A program made the translations under genes and the position numbers. From Rhodospirillales bacterium (GTDB lineage: Bacteria; Vulcanimicrobiota; Vulcanimicrobiia; Vulcanimicrobiales; Vulcanimicrobiaceae): a stretch of DNA of 44,195 bases. Where the stretch lies: the NCBI GenBank assembly GCA_903970385.1, contig CAJCIN010000175.1, positions 1 to 44,195 on the forward strand, in the 5' to 3' direction. This document shows, piece by piece, positions 24,649 to 32,959 of this stretch. Position 1 is the stretch's first letter, and every line of letters starts with the position of its first letter. The notes under the pieces were generated by a model, which saw only the letters and a list, made by a program, of their open reading frames with translations, was not told the DNA's origin and did no database searches.

Positions 24649-25165
24649 GGTGCATCGGCAGGTTGGAAGCGACGACGCTCGTGACGACGGAAGCGATCGA
24701 GGCGGGAATCGTGACGCGCGACATCGGCGCGTAGTAGTCGCCGCGTCCCTCGAGACGCAGATCGTGGATGCTCGTGCCGAGCGTCCGATCGACGACGTTT
24801 GCCGGCGCGGATGCGACGATCGCGTCTTCACCGTTCCGCACGATCGCGAACCCCGACGATGAGAGGAAGCGCGTGACCGTCGAACGAGCCGCCGCGCTCG
24901 GCGCGTAGTCGCGCACGAAGTCGGCGTGTCCGATCGGTCGCGCCCGGCCGCCGGCGATCGCGGCGAGCAGCGCGTACAGTGCGCCTTGATTGCGATGGGC
25001 GAGTACGATGACGACGTCCGTCGGCCGCGTCGCGGCGCGAGCGCCGAGATCGGCGCGCATCAGGCTCGCGCTCGGCAGAGCGCGACTCTGCGTCGCGGAC
25101 GCGGCGGCCCCGCTGAAAGCGAGAGAAAACGAGATCGCTAGAGCGACCTTCGGAACGGAAGGCAT
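24638..25165 (-). CDS. Stand-alone S53 propeptide (Pro-kumamolisin activation domain) protein
   Basis: 175 residues with a type I signal peptide (KVALAISFSLAFSGAAASA). The rest matches the Pro_kuma_activ domain: VVIVLAHRNQGALYALLAAI, HADFVRDYAPSAAARSTVTR, FLSSSGFAIV, then FADRT-like VVDRTLGTSIHDLRL, GRGDYYAPMSRVTIPASIAS and VTSVVASNLPMH. In known sedolisins this domain is the N-terminal part of the protease precursor, acting as intramolecular chaperone and inhibitor. Here it is a separate secreted protein whose last codons overlap the start of the peptidase gene. AAAGGTGA lies seven bases before the ATG. By inference it works in trans on the neighbouring peptidase. Confidence 0.88.
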   Translation of the reverse strand: MPSVPKVALAISFSLAFSGAAASATQSRALPSASLMRADLGARAATRPTDVVIVLAHRNQGALYALLAAIAGGRARPIGHADFVRDYAPSAAARSTVTRFLSSSGFAIVRNGEDAIVASAPANVVDRTLGTSIHDLRLEGRGDYYAPMSRVTIPASIASVVTSVVASNLPMHHAR

Positions 25166-25421
25166 GCGTATTCACCTTTGATTGCGGCGTGGGCGTGCGC
25201 GAACGGCGCGCCGTGACACCGGCGTTTCAAACGCGCCGATGGCGACTCGCGCTCCTCGTCGGGCACTGCCTAGCTCATCGGCGACCCCGCGGCTGCGGCT
25301 TAGAAACATCGCTGCTAAAGCAATCGGGCGCACGTCGCGTGCGGCGCGTGTCGGGAAAAAGAGTAGGGATTACCCCCCATACGCGCCCGGGCGTTCGCGA
25401 TGTACCGTCGAGTGTAGGCCG
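25166..25421. other. Divergent intergenic region with inverted repeats
   Basis: 256 bases between the divergent propeptide gene and propeller lipoprotein gene; it should hold both promoters. It contains a GCCGATG/CATCGGC inverted pair about 40 bases apart, and TAGGGATTACCCC, an imperfect palindrome that could be an operator. On the minus strand the segment ending GCGGGGTCGCCGATGAG weakly resembles the 3' part of GEMM riboswitches, but the rest of that motif is not evident. Confidence 0.35.
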
Positions 25422-27308
25422 GTGCGGCCGTACTTCGTGTTGGGGTGCCTTTTGCTATCGCTACGCCATCGATTGCTCTTCTTTGCCGGCGCGTGCGCGC
25501 TCGCCGGCTGTAATTCCGGGACGTCGGTGCTGAGTCGTCAGCCGGTCGTGACGGTGAGCGCCTCGGCCTCGGCCACGGCCACTCCCACGCCGAAAGCGAC
25601 ACCGACGCCGACGGCCAAGCCCACTGCGACGCCGACGCCGACGGCCACGCCGACGAGCGCGTCCGGCACGGCGACCGTCTCGCTCAACGGCGGCGCGGCG
25701 CTCGTCAACGCTCCGCTCGCCACGGCGCTTCCCGCGCCGGCCGGCTACGCGCAAAGCCTATCGATCCCGCTCGCGGACGCGCCCGCGAAGACGACCGTCG
25801 CGATCGTCGCCGGTCCGGCGCTTCCGGCGGGGCTCGTCCCGCTCGCGACCGGGCGCGTCACATCGGGACGGCCGGTGAAGGCCGCGAGCGGAACGACGAC
25901 GCCCATCTTCTATACGTCGATCACGCCGACGGGCACGATCACGGGCGCGGGCAGCGTCAGCACGACGCAGACGTATCCCGCCGGCGCGCTCGTGACGGGC
26001 AACGCATACTACTTCGCCTACTACGATCCGACGCAACCGGCGCCCGCGTGGCAGACGATCGCCGGGCCCGTGACCGCGACGGGCGGCAACACGCTCAAAT
26101 TCTCCGGGACGATCACCTCGGTCTCGCTCGTCGCGGGCAAGACGTACGGCTTCGCGACGTTCAGTCTGACGACGCCGACGGCGACGCCGCCGCCCGCGCC
26201 GGCCACGCTCTTGTATTTCGGAGACGAGACCGCGTTGACGGTCGCGAACGAAGCCGGCGTCGTTCAGAAGACGCTCGCCATCCCGAGCCAAACGTTCGAT
26301 CTCGACGACGCGGGTAACGTCTATGCTAACGACCCGCATCATGGCGGCGCCGGCGGAACGCCGCTGTTCGCGAAGTTCGCGTCGGGCACGGCCACACAGG
26401 TCGCGACATACACGCCGACGATCGTCGATAACTTCTTCGTCGCCGCGTCCGGTGCCGGAGAAGTCGCGGCACTGCATTCCATCGCGTCGCCCGGAACCGT
26501 TTCGGCGGACGTTTGGGATCCGGGCAAGACGGGCGCGCCGTCGCGCACGATCGTAACGACGGTACGGGGCGATACGTACGCGTTCGCCATGACGCACGAC
26601 GGGACGCTCTATCTGCCGGATCGCACCGGAGCGGGAGTTCCGGAGTTCGACGTGATTCCGCCGGGTTCGGCCGTCGCCGCGACGACGATCGTGGAAACGA
26701 TCGTTCCGCCCGCGCAGCAGGCGAACTTCACGCCGAACTACGCGGCGGTCGGACCGGACGGTACCCTCTACGTCACGGAGTACGGCTTCAATCAACCGGA
26801 TCCGCTCGCGGGGGTCTACATCTATCCGGTCGGCGGCCCGGAACGATTCATTCCGGCAGCGTCCAATGCGAACGGACCGGGACCGGAAGGCGTCGACGTC
26901 GACGCGGTCGGCAACATCTACGTCGTCAACAACAACAGCGGCGTCACGACGGGGGACACGTGCCAAGGCGACAGCCTGAGCTCCGTCACCGAGTACACGC
27001 CCGCGGGCGCGCTCATTCGCACGGTCACGGGCGGCTTCACGGGATACCCGATCGTGGTCGCGGGAGACGGGACGGCTTTCGTCGCGTCGTTCGAGACGCA
27101 GTTCCTGAGTACGTGCGCGACGACGGGCGTCTACGGGATCTACAGTTTCGCTCCGGGTGCGACGACGGCGACGCAGATCTCGACCTCGGGTTCTTCCGAG
27201 ATCATCCTGTACGACGGAACGCACAAGACGAATCCGTTCGTCCACGCGGCGGGTCGCTCGGCATCGATCGCGCGCGGTCGCACGATCCATCGCCGCTCGC
27301 GACGCTGA
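25422..27308 (+). CDS. Secreted lipoprotein with TP-rich linker and NHL/propeller-like repeats
   Basis: About 628 residues. The N-terminus carries a lipobox (ACALAGC, then NSG). A Thr/Pro linker (TATPTPKATPTPTAKPTATP) follows, then a beta-sandwich-like region to about residue 250 and a C-terminal region with repeated short strands of propeller type: LDDAGNVYAND, VGPDGTLYVTEYG, VDAVGNIYVVNNNSG, VAGDGTAFVASF. This suggests an NHL/SMP-30-like beta-propeller on the cell surface. No catalytic residues can be named. The start is uncertain: GTG 25422, GTG 25437 and TTG 25452 all keep the signal peptide and none has a clear ribosome site. The linker style matches the S53 lipoprotein across the divergent gap. 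Confidence 0.75.
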   Translation: MRPYFVLGCLLLSLRHRLLFFAGACALAGCNSGTSVLSRQPVVTVSASASATATPTPKATPTPTAKPTATPTPTATPTSASGTATVSLNGGAALVNAPLATALPAPAGYAQSLSIPLADAPAKTTVAIVAGPALPAGLVPLATGRVTSGRPVKAASGTTTPIFYTSITPTGTITGAGSVSTTQTYPAGALVTGNAYYFAYYDPTQPAPAWQTIAGPVTATGGNTLKFSGTITSVSLVAGKTYGFATFSLTTPTATPPPAPATLLYFGDETALTVANEAGVVQKTLAIPSQTFDLDDAGNVYANDPHHGGAGGTPLFAKFASGTATQVATYTPTIVDNFFVAASGAGEVAALHSIASPGTVSADVWDPGKTGAPSRTIVTTVRGDTYAFAMTHDGTLYLPDRTGAGVPEFDVIPPGSAVAATTIVETIVPPAQQANFTPNYAAVGPDGTLYVTEYGFNQPDPLAGVYIYPVGGPERFIPAASNANGPGPEGVDVDAVGNIYVVNNNSGVTTGDTCQGDSLSSVTEYTPAGALIRTVTGGFTGYPIVVAGDGTAFVASFETQFLSTCATTGVYGIYSFAPGATTATQISTSGSSEIILYDGTHKTNPFVHAAGRSASIARGRTIHRRSRR

Positions 27309-27328
27309 TTCGCGATCGCAGCTAACGA

Positions 27329-27365
27329 AAAGGGCCACCGGCAACGGTGGCCCTTTCTCTCTCTT
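27329..27365. terminator. Strong intrinsic terminator with GCAA loop, probably bidirectional
   Basis: Stem AAAGGGCCACCG/CGGTGGCCCTTT (12 bp) closed by a GCAA tetraloop and followed on the plus strand by CTCTCTCTT. On the minus strand the stem is followed by TCG, but its own 3' arm ends in TTTT. It serves the propeller lipoprotein gene and the convergent lytic transglycosylase gene. Confidence 0.9.
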
Positions 27366-28011
27366 ACCTGCCGCCCCAATACTCGACGTCGCGTTTCGCG
27401 ATCGCGCTCACGCCGTCGAGTGCGGATGCGACCTCGGCCGCATCCGGGTCGTCGCCGAGTCGCGAGCGCAACGCGTGCCACGCCGACATCACTTTCTCGA
27501 CGTAGCGCGGCGTCTGCCCGTTGTTCGGGATGACGTCGTTGTGGATCGCATATGGGCCGGCGTTGTAGCCCGCGATCGCTTCGCGCACCGGCTGGCGCGA
27601 ACCGTGGAAGAACGACAGCAGCTCGTGGAGATACAGCGTGATGCCGCGCAGGTTGCTGCGGCCCGACCATGGGTCGACGCCGAGTTCGCGAGCCGTCTCC
27701 GGTTTGAGTTGCCCGAGACCCTCGGCGCCGTGGTACGAGATCGCGTTCGCCTTCCAATGCGATTCGACGGTGACGACGGCCATCACGAGCGTCGGATCGA
27801 CGTGCAGCCGGTGCGCGTTCGACAAGAGAGCCGTCGCGTAAGCGAGACTCTGGTCTTGTGCGAGGTGCGGATTGATCGTTCGCATGACGGAGGCGTAGAC
27901 GGTGTCGGGGACGAGCGAGCCGTTCGTCGTGACGGCGAGCGACGGCGCCGCGGTCACGAAGAGAAACGGAATCGCAAACGTCGCTCGAACGAAGCGCGCG
28001 GCGTAGTGCAT
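27364..28011 (-). CDS. Secreted lytic transglycosylase (SLT domain)
   Basis: Cleaves peptidoglycan glycan strands, leaving 1,6-anhydroMurNAc. The 215-residue product has a signal peptide (FAIPFLFVTAAPSLA) and a lysozyme-like SLT domain. The catalytic Glu lies in AVVTVESHWKANAISYHGA, followed by EGLGQLKPETARELGV and the family C-terminal IAGYNAGP with PNNGQTPRYVEKV. It is one of the short Slt70-like periplasmic enzymes. ATG 28011 gives a clear signal peptide. It lies 69 bases after the FecR/DUF6600 gene on the same strand, possibly cotranscribed. Confidence 0.93.
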   Translation of the reverse strand: MHYAARFVRATFAIPFLFVTAAPSLAVTTNGSLVPDTVYASVMRTINPHLAQDQSLAYATALLSNAHRLHVDPTLVMAVVTVESHWKANAISYHGAEGLGQLKPETARELGVDPWSGRSNLRGITLYLHELLSFFHGSRQPVREAIAGYNAGPYAIHNDVIPNNGQTPRYVEKVMSAWHALRSRLGDDPDAAEVASALDGVSAIAKRDVEYWGGR

Positions 28012-28080
28012 TGGACCCGCGCATTCGCATCCGCGTCCCCCGGCCCTGCTGCCGTTCGACGCGCCGCCGGCGCCGGGGCT

Positions 28081-29841
28081 CTACCCGTGCTCGGCCGGCG
28101 GCTTCGGCTTCGGGTGCGTACGTGGTGCGCGCGCGCGGCTCGGCGCTCGATACGGTGCGGGTGCGGGCGCCGGCAGCCGGCGGACGTTCGGGGCGCCGTC
28201 GACCGGACGTGCCTGCTCCGGTTCCGCACGCGGGACGTTCGGATGGTCGAAGCGGTCGAACGGGGTCGCGCTCCGCTCTTCGGGCGCTTCGCGTTCGGGC
28301 GGCACCGGACGAGGCATCGCGGGCCCGACATGCGGGTGCGCGATGAGTTCCGCGTGTTCCGGATACGCGTCGGCGGCTGCGGACCGCACGACCCGTTGTT
28401 GTTCCGCGAACGGCGTGACCGGCGTCGCCGGCCGCCCGGCGAACGGCGTGAAGCGCTCGTCGACGTGTTGCGACGGCGTAACGGGTTCGGGCGCGCCGGC
28501 GCGATAGGCGAGATTCGATCGCGTCGGTACGACGGGCACGACGCCCGCGACCGGAGCCGCGTGCGCCAGTTCGTCACGCCGGATCGGCACGGGATGCGAG
28601 AAGTTCCCGCTCGCGAACGACGCGTTGTCGACGGCCACCGCGGCGCCGGGCACGCGTGCGTTGCGATAGATGTTCGTGACGTTCGTGACGGTCGTCGTCT
28701 CGTACGTTACGTTGCCGCCGCCGCGGCCGTACCACGGGTGGAACGGTTCGGACGGCGCGAGCGCGCACCAGCCGACGTTGCCGAAGCCGCCGCCGAACCC
28801 GCCGCCGCCGCCGAACGAGAAGAACGCGACGAGCGCCGGGCGATAGACGACGGGCTGCGGGACGTACGCGACCGGTGCCGCGTAGCCGATCGGTCCCTCG
28901 ACGGCGACGCCCGGCGACCAATACCACGCGTCGTTCGCGTAGAACCAGCGGCCGTAATGATACGGGGCGTAGCCCCACGGTGCGGTGTCGACCCACGACC
29001 AGCCGTAGTAGGGTTGCCACACCCATTGCCCCGTGTGATACGGCGCCCAGCCGTCGGGCTCGTCCGCCGGTTGCCACGCGCGGCCGTAGCCGGGCACGTC
29101 GCTCCATTCTCCGTAGCTGTCGAGATCGTCGGCTCCGACGATGCCGGCATCGACGTACGCCCAATCGTTCGAGCGTTCGGCGTACGCGTCGCGTTTGCGA
29201 TTGAACGTGTCGAAGCCGTCATCCGCGATCGTGTCGGCGTTTTGAAAGCGTGCGTCGTCCGCGTTGCCGACGACGAGCAGCGTCGAACCGGCGTCGAGCG
29301 TTTGGGTCCCGTTCGTCGTCTGCACGTCGGCACTGCCGATGCGCGACGTCACTTCGGTCGTGCCGTCATCCGTGACGGTGATGCGGACGGACCCGTCGCC
29401 GTCGGGCACGATCGTCGCGCCCGGCGTCTGCACGGCCGGATGCGCGCCGAGGCCGCGAAAGAGGCGGAGGTCGACCGTGCCCGCCGCGAGTTGCAACTCG
29501 TGCTTGTCGACGGCCAACTGCGTGAAGCGCAACTGCGTGCCTGGCGCGATGCGAATCGCCGTGCCGTGGTCGAATTCGATCTCGCCGTATGCGTCCTCGT
29601 GCGTCGTGACGTAGTCGCCCGCGGAGAGCGGTGCGTTGACGGCGGCCGCGTACGAATCGCCGGAGTCGGCGCGTTGGATGTCGACGTCGCCCTGCACGAC
29701 GCTGACGCGCGCCACGCCCGGATCGGGCGCGTTCGCCGCGCCGTCGTCGTCCGCACGCGCCGGGAGGTACGGCAGCAGAAGCGTGAAGGCGGAGGTCGCC
29801 GCGAGGAAGCTCGCGCGCAAGCGTCTGGGTCGGTCGGCCAC
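28081..29841 (-). CDS. Secreted FecR-domain / DUF6600 protein
   Basis: 586 residues. A basic lead and signal peptide (FLAATSAFTLLLPYLPARA) come first. A FecR-like domain follows at about 40-180 (VSVVQGDVDIQRADSGDS, LSAGDYVTTHEDAYGEIEFD, GTAIRIAPGTQLRFT). Then comes the tryptophan/tyrosine-rich DUF6600 pattern YGEWSDVPGYGRAWQP, WAPYHTGQWVWQPYYGWSWV, APWGYAPYHYGRWFY and DAWYWSPG. The last 200 residues are proline-rich and disordered, with a basic PKPKPP end. Proteins of this type are periplasmic or surface proteins of unknown role. The GTG is preceded by GGGGAG at good spacing, and its leader holds a 9-bp inverted repeat that includes the first base of the start codon. Confidence 0.85.
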   Translation of the reverse strand: MADRPRRLRASFLAATSAFTLLLPYLPARADDDGAANAPDPGVARVSVVQGDVDIQRADSGDSYAAAVNAPLSAGDYVTTHEDAYGEIEFDHGTAIRIAPGTQLRFTQLAVDKHELQLAAGTVDLRLFRGLGAHPAVQTPGATIVPDGDGSVRITVTDDGTTEVTSRIGSADVQTTNGTQTLDAGSTLLVVGNADDARFQNADTIADDGFDTFNRKRDAYAERSNDWAYVDAGIVGADDLDSYGEWSDVPGYGRAWQPADEPDGWAPYHTGQWVWQPYYGWSWVDTAPWGYAPYHYGRWFYANDAWYWSPGVAVEGPIGYAAPVAYVPQPVVYRPALVAFFSFGGGGGFGGGFGNVGWCALAPSEPFHPWYGRGGGNVTYETTTVTNVTNIYRNARVPGAAVAVDNASFASGNFSHPVPIRRDELAHAAPVAGVVPVVPTRSNLAYRAGAPEPVTPSQHVDERFTPFAGRPATPVTPFAEQQRVVRSAAADAYPEHAELIAHPHVGPAMPRPVPPEREAPEERSATPFDRFDHPNVPRAEPEQARPVDGAPNVRRLPAPAPAPYRAPSRARAPRTHPKPKPPAEHG

Positions 29842-29940
29842 CTGAGAACTCCCCTGGCCGTCGCGGAGACGGCCGGTGCGAAAGATGCCCGTATAACGGA
29901 GGCGTTCGGCGCGACGTGCGGCGCGCGCGCCGTTCTCAGG
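29841..29940 (-). promoter_or_regulatory. Leader inverted repeat that may mask the FecR/DUF6600 ribosome site
   Basis: On the minus strand CCTGAGAAC (29940-29932) is perfectly complementary to GTTCTCAGG (29849-29841). The second arm lies between the GGGGAG ribosome site and the GTG and includes the G of the start codon. A nested hairpin GGCCGTC/GACGGCC (29856-29874) sits inside. Folding would close the start; this is inferred from sequence alone. Confidence 0.45.
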
Positions 29941-29965
29941 AGACGCTAATCTTCGCGGACGCGCA

Positions 29966-31126
29966 TCAACGATAGACGAACGGATCGGGCGGCGGGGCGA
30001 GCGCGCGCCACGCGTCGACGCGCAGGACGAGCCCGTCACCACGCGCGACGAGGATGCCCGTGACGGCGATCCAGCTTCCGTCGCGGACGCGGAGCCGGCG
30101 GTCGAGCGGCAGGGCGACCGCGGTCGCGTCGATCCGGCAGCACGTGATCGCGTAACGAACGAGCCGCGTCGTTCCGCGATCGCCGCGGCGCGCCGTTCCC
30201 GTGAACGCGACCGTCTCGCCGGCGAACCCGCCCGCGACCGTCGTCTCCGTCGCCGTGTATGCCGGCGGCGGCGAACCGGCGACGAGCGCGGCGAGCATGA
30301 GCGCGGGCACGCCGGTACCGCGGAAGCCGCCCGCGGTCGGCGGCGTTCGGGCTGCCCGCACCGCCGTCGCGACCGCTCCGAGCGCGACGAGCGGGAGCAA
30401 GCGCGGATGAACGAGACCCGACGGGCCGCGGAGCGCGAGCGCTCCGAGCGCCAGCGCGAGCAGCACCGAGGCGAAGCGCCCGTCGGCGGGTCGAGTGCGC
30501 GTGCGGCGACGGAACGGCGCCGCCGGCACGACGCCGCCCGTCGCAAGAATCGCGCACGCTGCGAGCGGTGCGTGCGGCGCCGCCGCGGCCGCGAGGGCGA
30601 CGGCCGCCGTCGCGCACGGCGCGAGCAGTCCCGCGCAGAGTCCGAACGCGAGCGCGACGGGCGCGCCGGCGGCCGCAGCCGGAACGACGGCGAGAAGCGC
30701 GCAGCACGTCGCCGCGCTCGCGGCGAGCGCGGTCAGATCGGCGAACGGCTCGTCGTCGCGAGGCGCCCCGCCGGACGATGCCGGTACGTGCCCGTGGAGC
30801 CGCAGCGCCGCCGCGACCGCGCACGCGCCGGCGGCACGGAGGAGCGCCGGAATCGGCCCGAACGAGATCCAGCAGAGCGCGATCGCGGCGGGCGCCACCG
30901 CGCCGGGGATGCGTCCGCGGCTGCAACCGCAGCCGGCGAGCGCCGCGACCGGTGCGAAGCGTTTCGGGAGCACGGCCGCGATCGCGAGGAGGGGCGCGGC
31001 TTCGAAGAGCGTCCCGGCCGTCGCCGCGAGCAGCGCGTGCGAGACGTCGCGCGGGAGAAAGACCGCGCCTGCGAGGATCGCCGTCCACGGCGCGAGCGCG
31101 CGGAGCCGCGCCGACCGAACGAGCAT
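29966..31126 (-). CDS. UPF0718-like permease fused to YcgQ (DUF1980)-like domain
   Basis: 386 residues. The first about 220 residues are hydrophobic with a permease pattern: LFEAAPLLAIAAVLPKR, GCGCSRGRIPGAVAPAAIAL, a hydrophilic loop, then further helices with APCATAAVAL. The second part begins with two helices (LLALALGALALRGPSGLVHP, then LLPLVALGAVATAV), as in the TIGR03943/YcgQ family. It ends with a soluble domain bearing YAITCCRIDATAV and GSWIAVTGIL. In Bacillus the permease YcgR and YcgQ are separate neighbours; here they are one chain. The transported species is unknown. ATG 31126 is divergent from hisS with a 94-base gap. Confidence 0.7.
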   Translation of the reverse strand: MLVRSARLRALAPWTAILAGAVFLPRDVSHALLAATAGTLFEAAPLLAIAAVLPKRFAPVAALAGCGCSRGRIPGAVAPAAIALCWISFGPIPALLRAAGACAVAAALRLHGHVPASSGGAPRDDEPFADLTALAASAATCCALLAVVPAAAAGAPVALAFGLCAGLLAPCATAAVALAAAAAPHAPLAACAILATGGVVPAAPFRRRTRTRPADGRFASVLLALALGALALRGPSGLVHPRLLPLVALGAVATAVRAARTPPTAGGFRGTGVPALMLAALVAGSPPPAYTATETTVAGGFAGETVAFTGTARRGDRGTTRLVRYAITCCRIDATAVALPLDRRLRVRDGSWIAVTGILVARGDGLVLRVDAWRALAPPPDPFVYR

Positions 31127-31220
31127 GCCGACCCTCCGTCGCGACGGACGGCTCGCGCGGCAAGGTCGAGCCGCCGCCGGAGACAGGCTGCCGCGTCGCA
31201 GGGGGCCGAAGAAGGGCGGG

Positions 31221-32522
31221 ATGGACAAAATCGCCGCCCCGCGGGGAACGGCCGACCTCTTCCCGCCCGAAAGCGCGCGTTGGCAAGCGCTCGAAGAGAG
31301 CGTTCACCGCATCGCGCGGCGCTTCGGCTACGGCGAGATTCGGACGCCCACGTTCGAATCGACGGAGCTCTTCGTGCGCGGCGTCGGCGAGACGACGGAC
31401 ATCGTCGAAAAAGAAATGTACACGTTCGCCGACAAGGGGCAGCGCAGCCTCACGCTCCGACCCGAATGGACGGCGCCCGTCGTGCGCGCCGTTCTCGAAC
31501 ACAATCTCCTCGCGCAAGGTCCGCAACGGCTCTATTACATCGGGCCGATCTTCCGGTACGAACGTCCTCAGGCGGGGCGCTACCGCGAGGCGCACCAATT
31601 CGGCATCGAATGTTTCGGCTTCGCCGGACCCGAGGCCGACGTCGAGACGATCGCGCTCGCGCACGAGGTCTTGCGCGCTCATGGACTCGGCGTCACCGTG
31701 GCGATCAACTCGATCGGCGATGCGACGTGCCGCCCGCGCTACCGCGAGGCGCTCTTCGCTCACTTCGCGCCGCACCGCGACGCGCTGTCGCCGGATTCGC
31801 AGCGCCGTCTCGACCGCAATCCGCTGCGCATCCTCGATAGTAAAGCGCCTGAAGATCGTGCGCTCGTTGCGAGCGCGCCGACGATGCTCGACGTGCTCTG
31901 CGAGCCGTGCGCCGCACATTTCGCGCGCGTGCGCGAGATGCTGGGTGCGATCGGCGTCGCGTATCGCGTCGATCCGAGCATCGTCCGCGGCCTCGATTAC
32001 TACACGCGAACCGTCTTCGAGTTCATCTCGGACGACCTCGGCGCGCAGTCGACCGTCTGCGCGGGCGGCCGCTACGACGGTCTCGTCGCCGAACTCGGCG
32101 GACCGCCGACGCCCGGCGTCGGTTTCGCGATGGGTCTCGAACGTTTCCTGATGATCCTTGCGAAACGCGGCGTCGGCGCGAGTGCGGAACGTCGCGGCAT
32201 TGCGGTCGTCGCGCTCGGCGAAGACGCGCGCCGGCGCGTCGTGCCGCTCGTCGCCGCGTTGCGGCGCGCGCACGGCGACCTGCCCGTCACGATCGACTAC
32301 GGCGACGGCAAGATCGCCGCGCAGTTCAAGAAGGCGGATCGCGCGAACGCGCGCGCCGCCGTCATCGTCGGCGACGACGAGGTGCGCGGTGGCAGCGTCG
32401 TCGTGCGCGACCTCGCGACGCGCGTGCAAGAATCGCTCGCGGCGACGTCGGACGACGCGACCGCGGACGCGGTCTTGCACTGGTACGCCGCGCTGCCCGC
32501 CGCCGCGGACGCCGCGGCATGA
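31221..32522 (+). CDS. hisS: Histidyl-tRNA synthetase
   Basis: Charges tRNA-His. The 433-residue class II synthetase has APRGTADLFPPE at the start, EIRTPTFESTELFVRGVGETTDIV, motif 2 YYIGPIFRYERPQAGRYREA, HQFGIECFG, the histidine loops GLDYYTRTVFEF and CAGGRYDGLV, motif 3 GFAMGLERF, and a C-terminal anticodon domain. ATG 31221 is preceded by GAAGAAGGG. It heads the right-hand plus-strand string and overlaps accB by four bases. Confidence 0.97.
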   Translation: MDKIAAPRGTADLFPPESARWQALEESVHRIARRFGYGEIRTPTFESTELFVRGVGETTDIVEKEMYTFADKGQRSLTLRPEWTAPVVRAVLEHNLLAQGPQRLYYIGPIFRYERPQAGRYREAHQFGIECFGFAGPEADVETIALAHEVLRAHGLGVTVAINSIGDATCRPRYREALFAHFAPHRDALSPDSQRRLDRNPLRILDSKAPEDRALVASAPTMLDVLCEPCAAHFARVREMLGAIGVAYRVDPSIVRGLDYYTRTVFEFISDDLGAQSTVCAGGRYDGLVAELGGPPTPGVGFAMGLERFLMILAKRGVGASAERRGIAVVALGEDARRRVVPLVAALRRAHGDLPVTIDYGDGKIAAQFKKADRANARAAVIVGDDEVRGGSVVVRDLATRVQESLAATSDDATADAVLHWYAALPAAADAAA

Positions 32523-32959
32523 GCGATCTCCCGGAGCGGGAAGCGCTCGACGAATTGCTCGCGATCGTCCGCGAGTTCGATCTCGATTCGCTCGTGGTGC
32601 GTGCCGGCGAGTCGACGTACGAACTCGTCGCGCGTTCCGACGCGCCGGCCGTCGCCGCACCGGCCGCGCTCGCGCCGGCGCCCGCCGCGCCCGTCGCCAC
32701 GGCTCCCCTCGCATCGGCGAACGCGAAGAAAGTCGTCGCGCCGATCATCGGCGTGTTCTACAGCGCGCCGTCGCCCGGTGCGGAGCCGTTCGTCAACGTG
32801 GGCGACCGGGTCGCCGTCGGGCAAGTGTTGTGCATCCTCGAAGCGATGAAATTGATGAACGAGATCACGAGCGATCATGCCGGCGTGGTACGGCGCGTGT
32901 TGCCCGAGAACGGCGCGCTCGTCTCGCTCGGCGAGGAGATGTTTTGGATAGAACCCTGA
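32519..32959 (+). CDS. accB: Biotin carboxyl carrier protein of acetyl-CoA carboxylase
   Basis: 146 residues with an N-terminal helical part, an Ala/Pro linker (APAAPVATAPLA) and a biotinyl domain carrying the biotin lysine K111 in LEAMKLMNEI. It shuttles carboxyl groups for malonyl-CoA synthesis. The ATG overlaps the hisS stop (ATGA). The usual neighbour accC is absent; the next gene is gmhA. Thus fatty-acid genes are split between here and fabF. Confidence 0.95.
   Translation: MSDLPEREALDELLAIVREFDLDSLVVRAGESTYELVARSDAPAVAAPAALAPAPAAPVATAPLASANAKKVVAPIIGVFYSAPSPGAEPFVNVGDRVAVGQVLCILEAMKLMNEITSDHAGVVRRVLPENGALVSLGEEMFWIEP

Noticed and set aside
27157-29949. Very long open frame on the plus strand opposite slt and the FecR/DUF6600 gene
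   Set aside because: High GC leaves few stops in antisense frames. The product is arginine- and valine-rich with no recognisable domain, and the opposite strand holds genes with signal peptides and known domains.
31127-31220. Riboswitch-like sequence between the permease and hisS
   Set aside because: GGAGACAGGCTGCCG recalls a cobalamin-box tail, but the rest of the motif does not fit in 94 bases and pairing is weak.
30036-32714. Long minus-strand frame spanning hisS and the permease gene
   Set aside because: It runs antisense to hisS and out of frame with the permease, with no domain signal.
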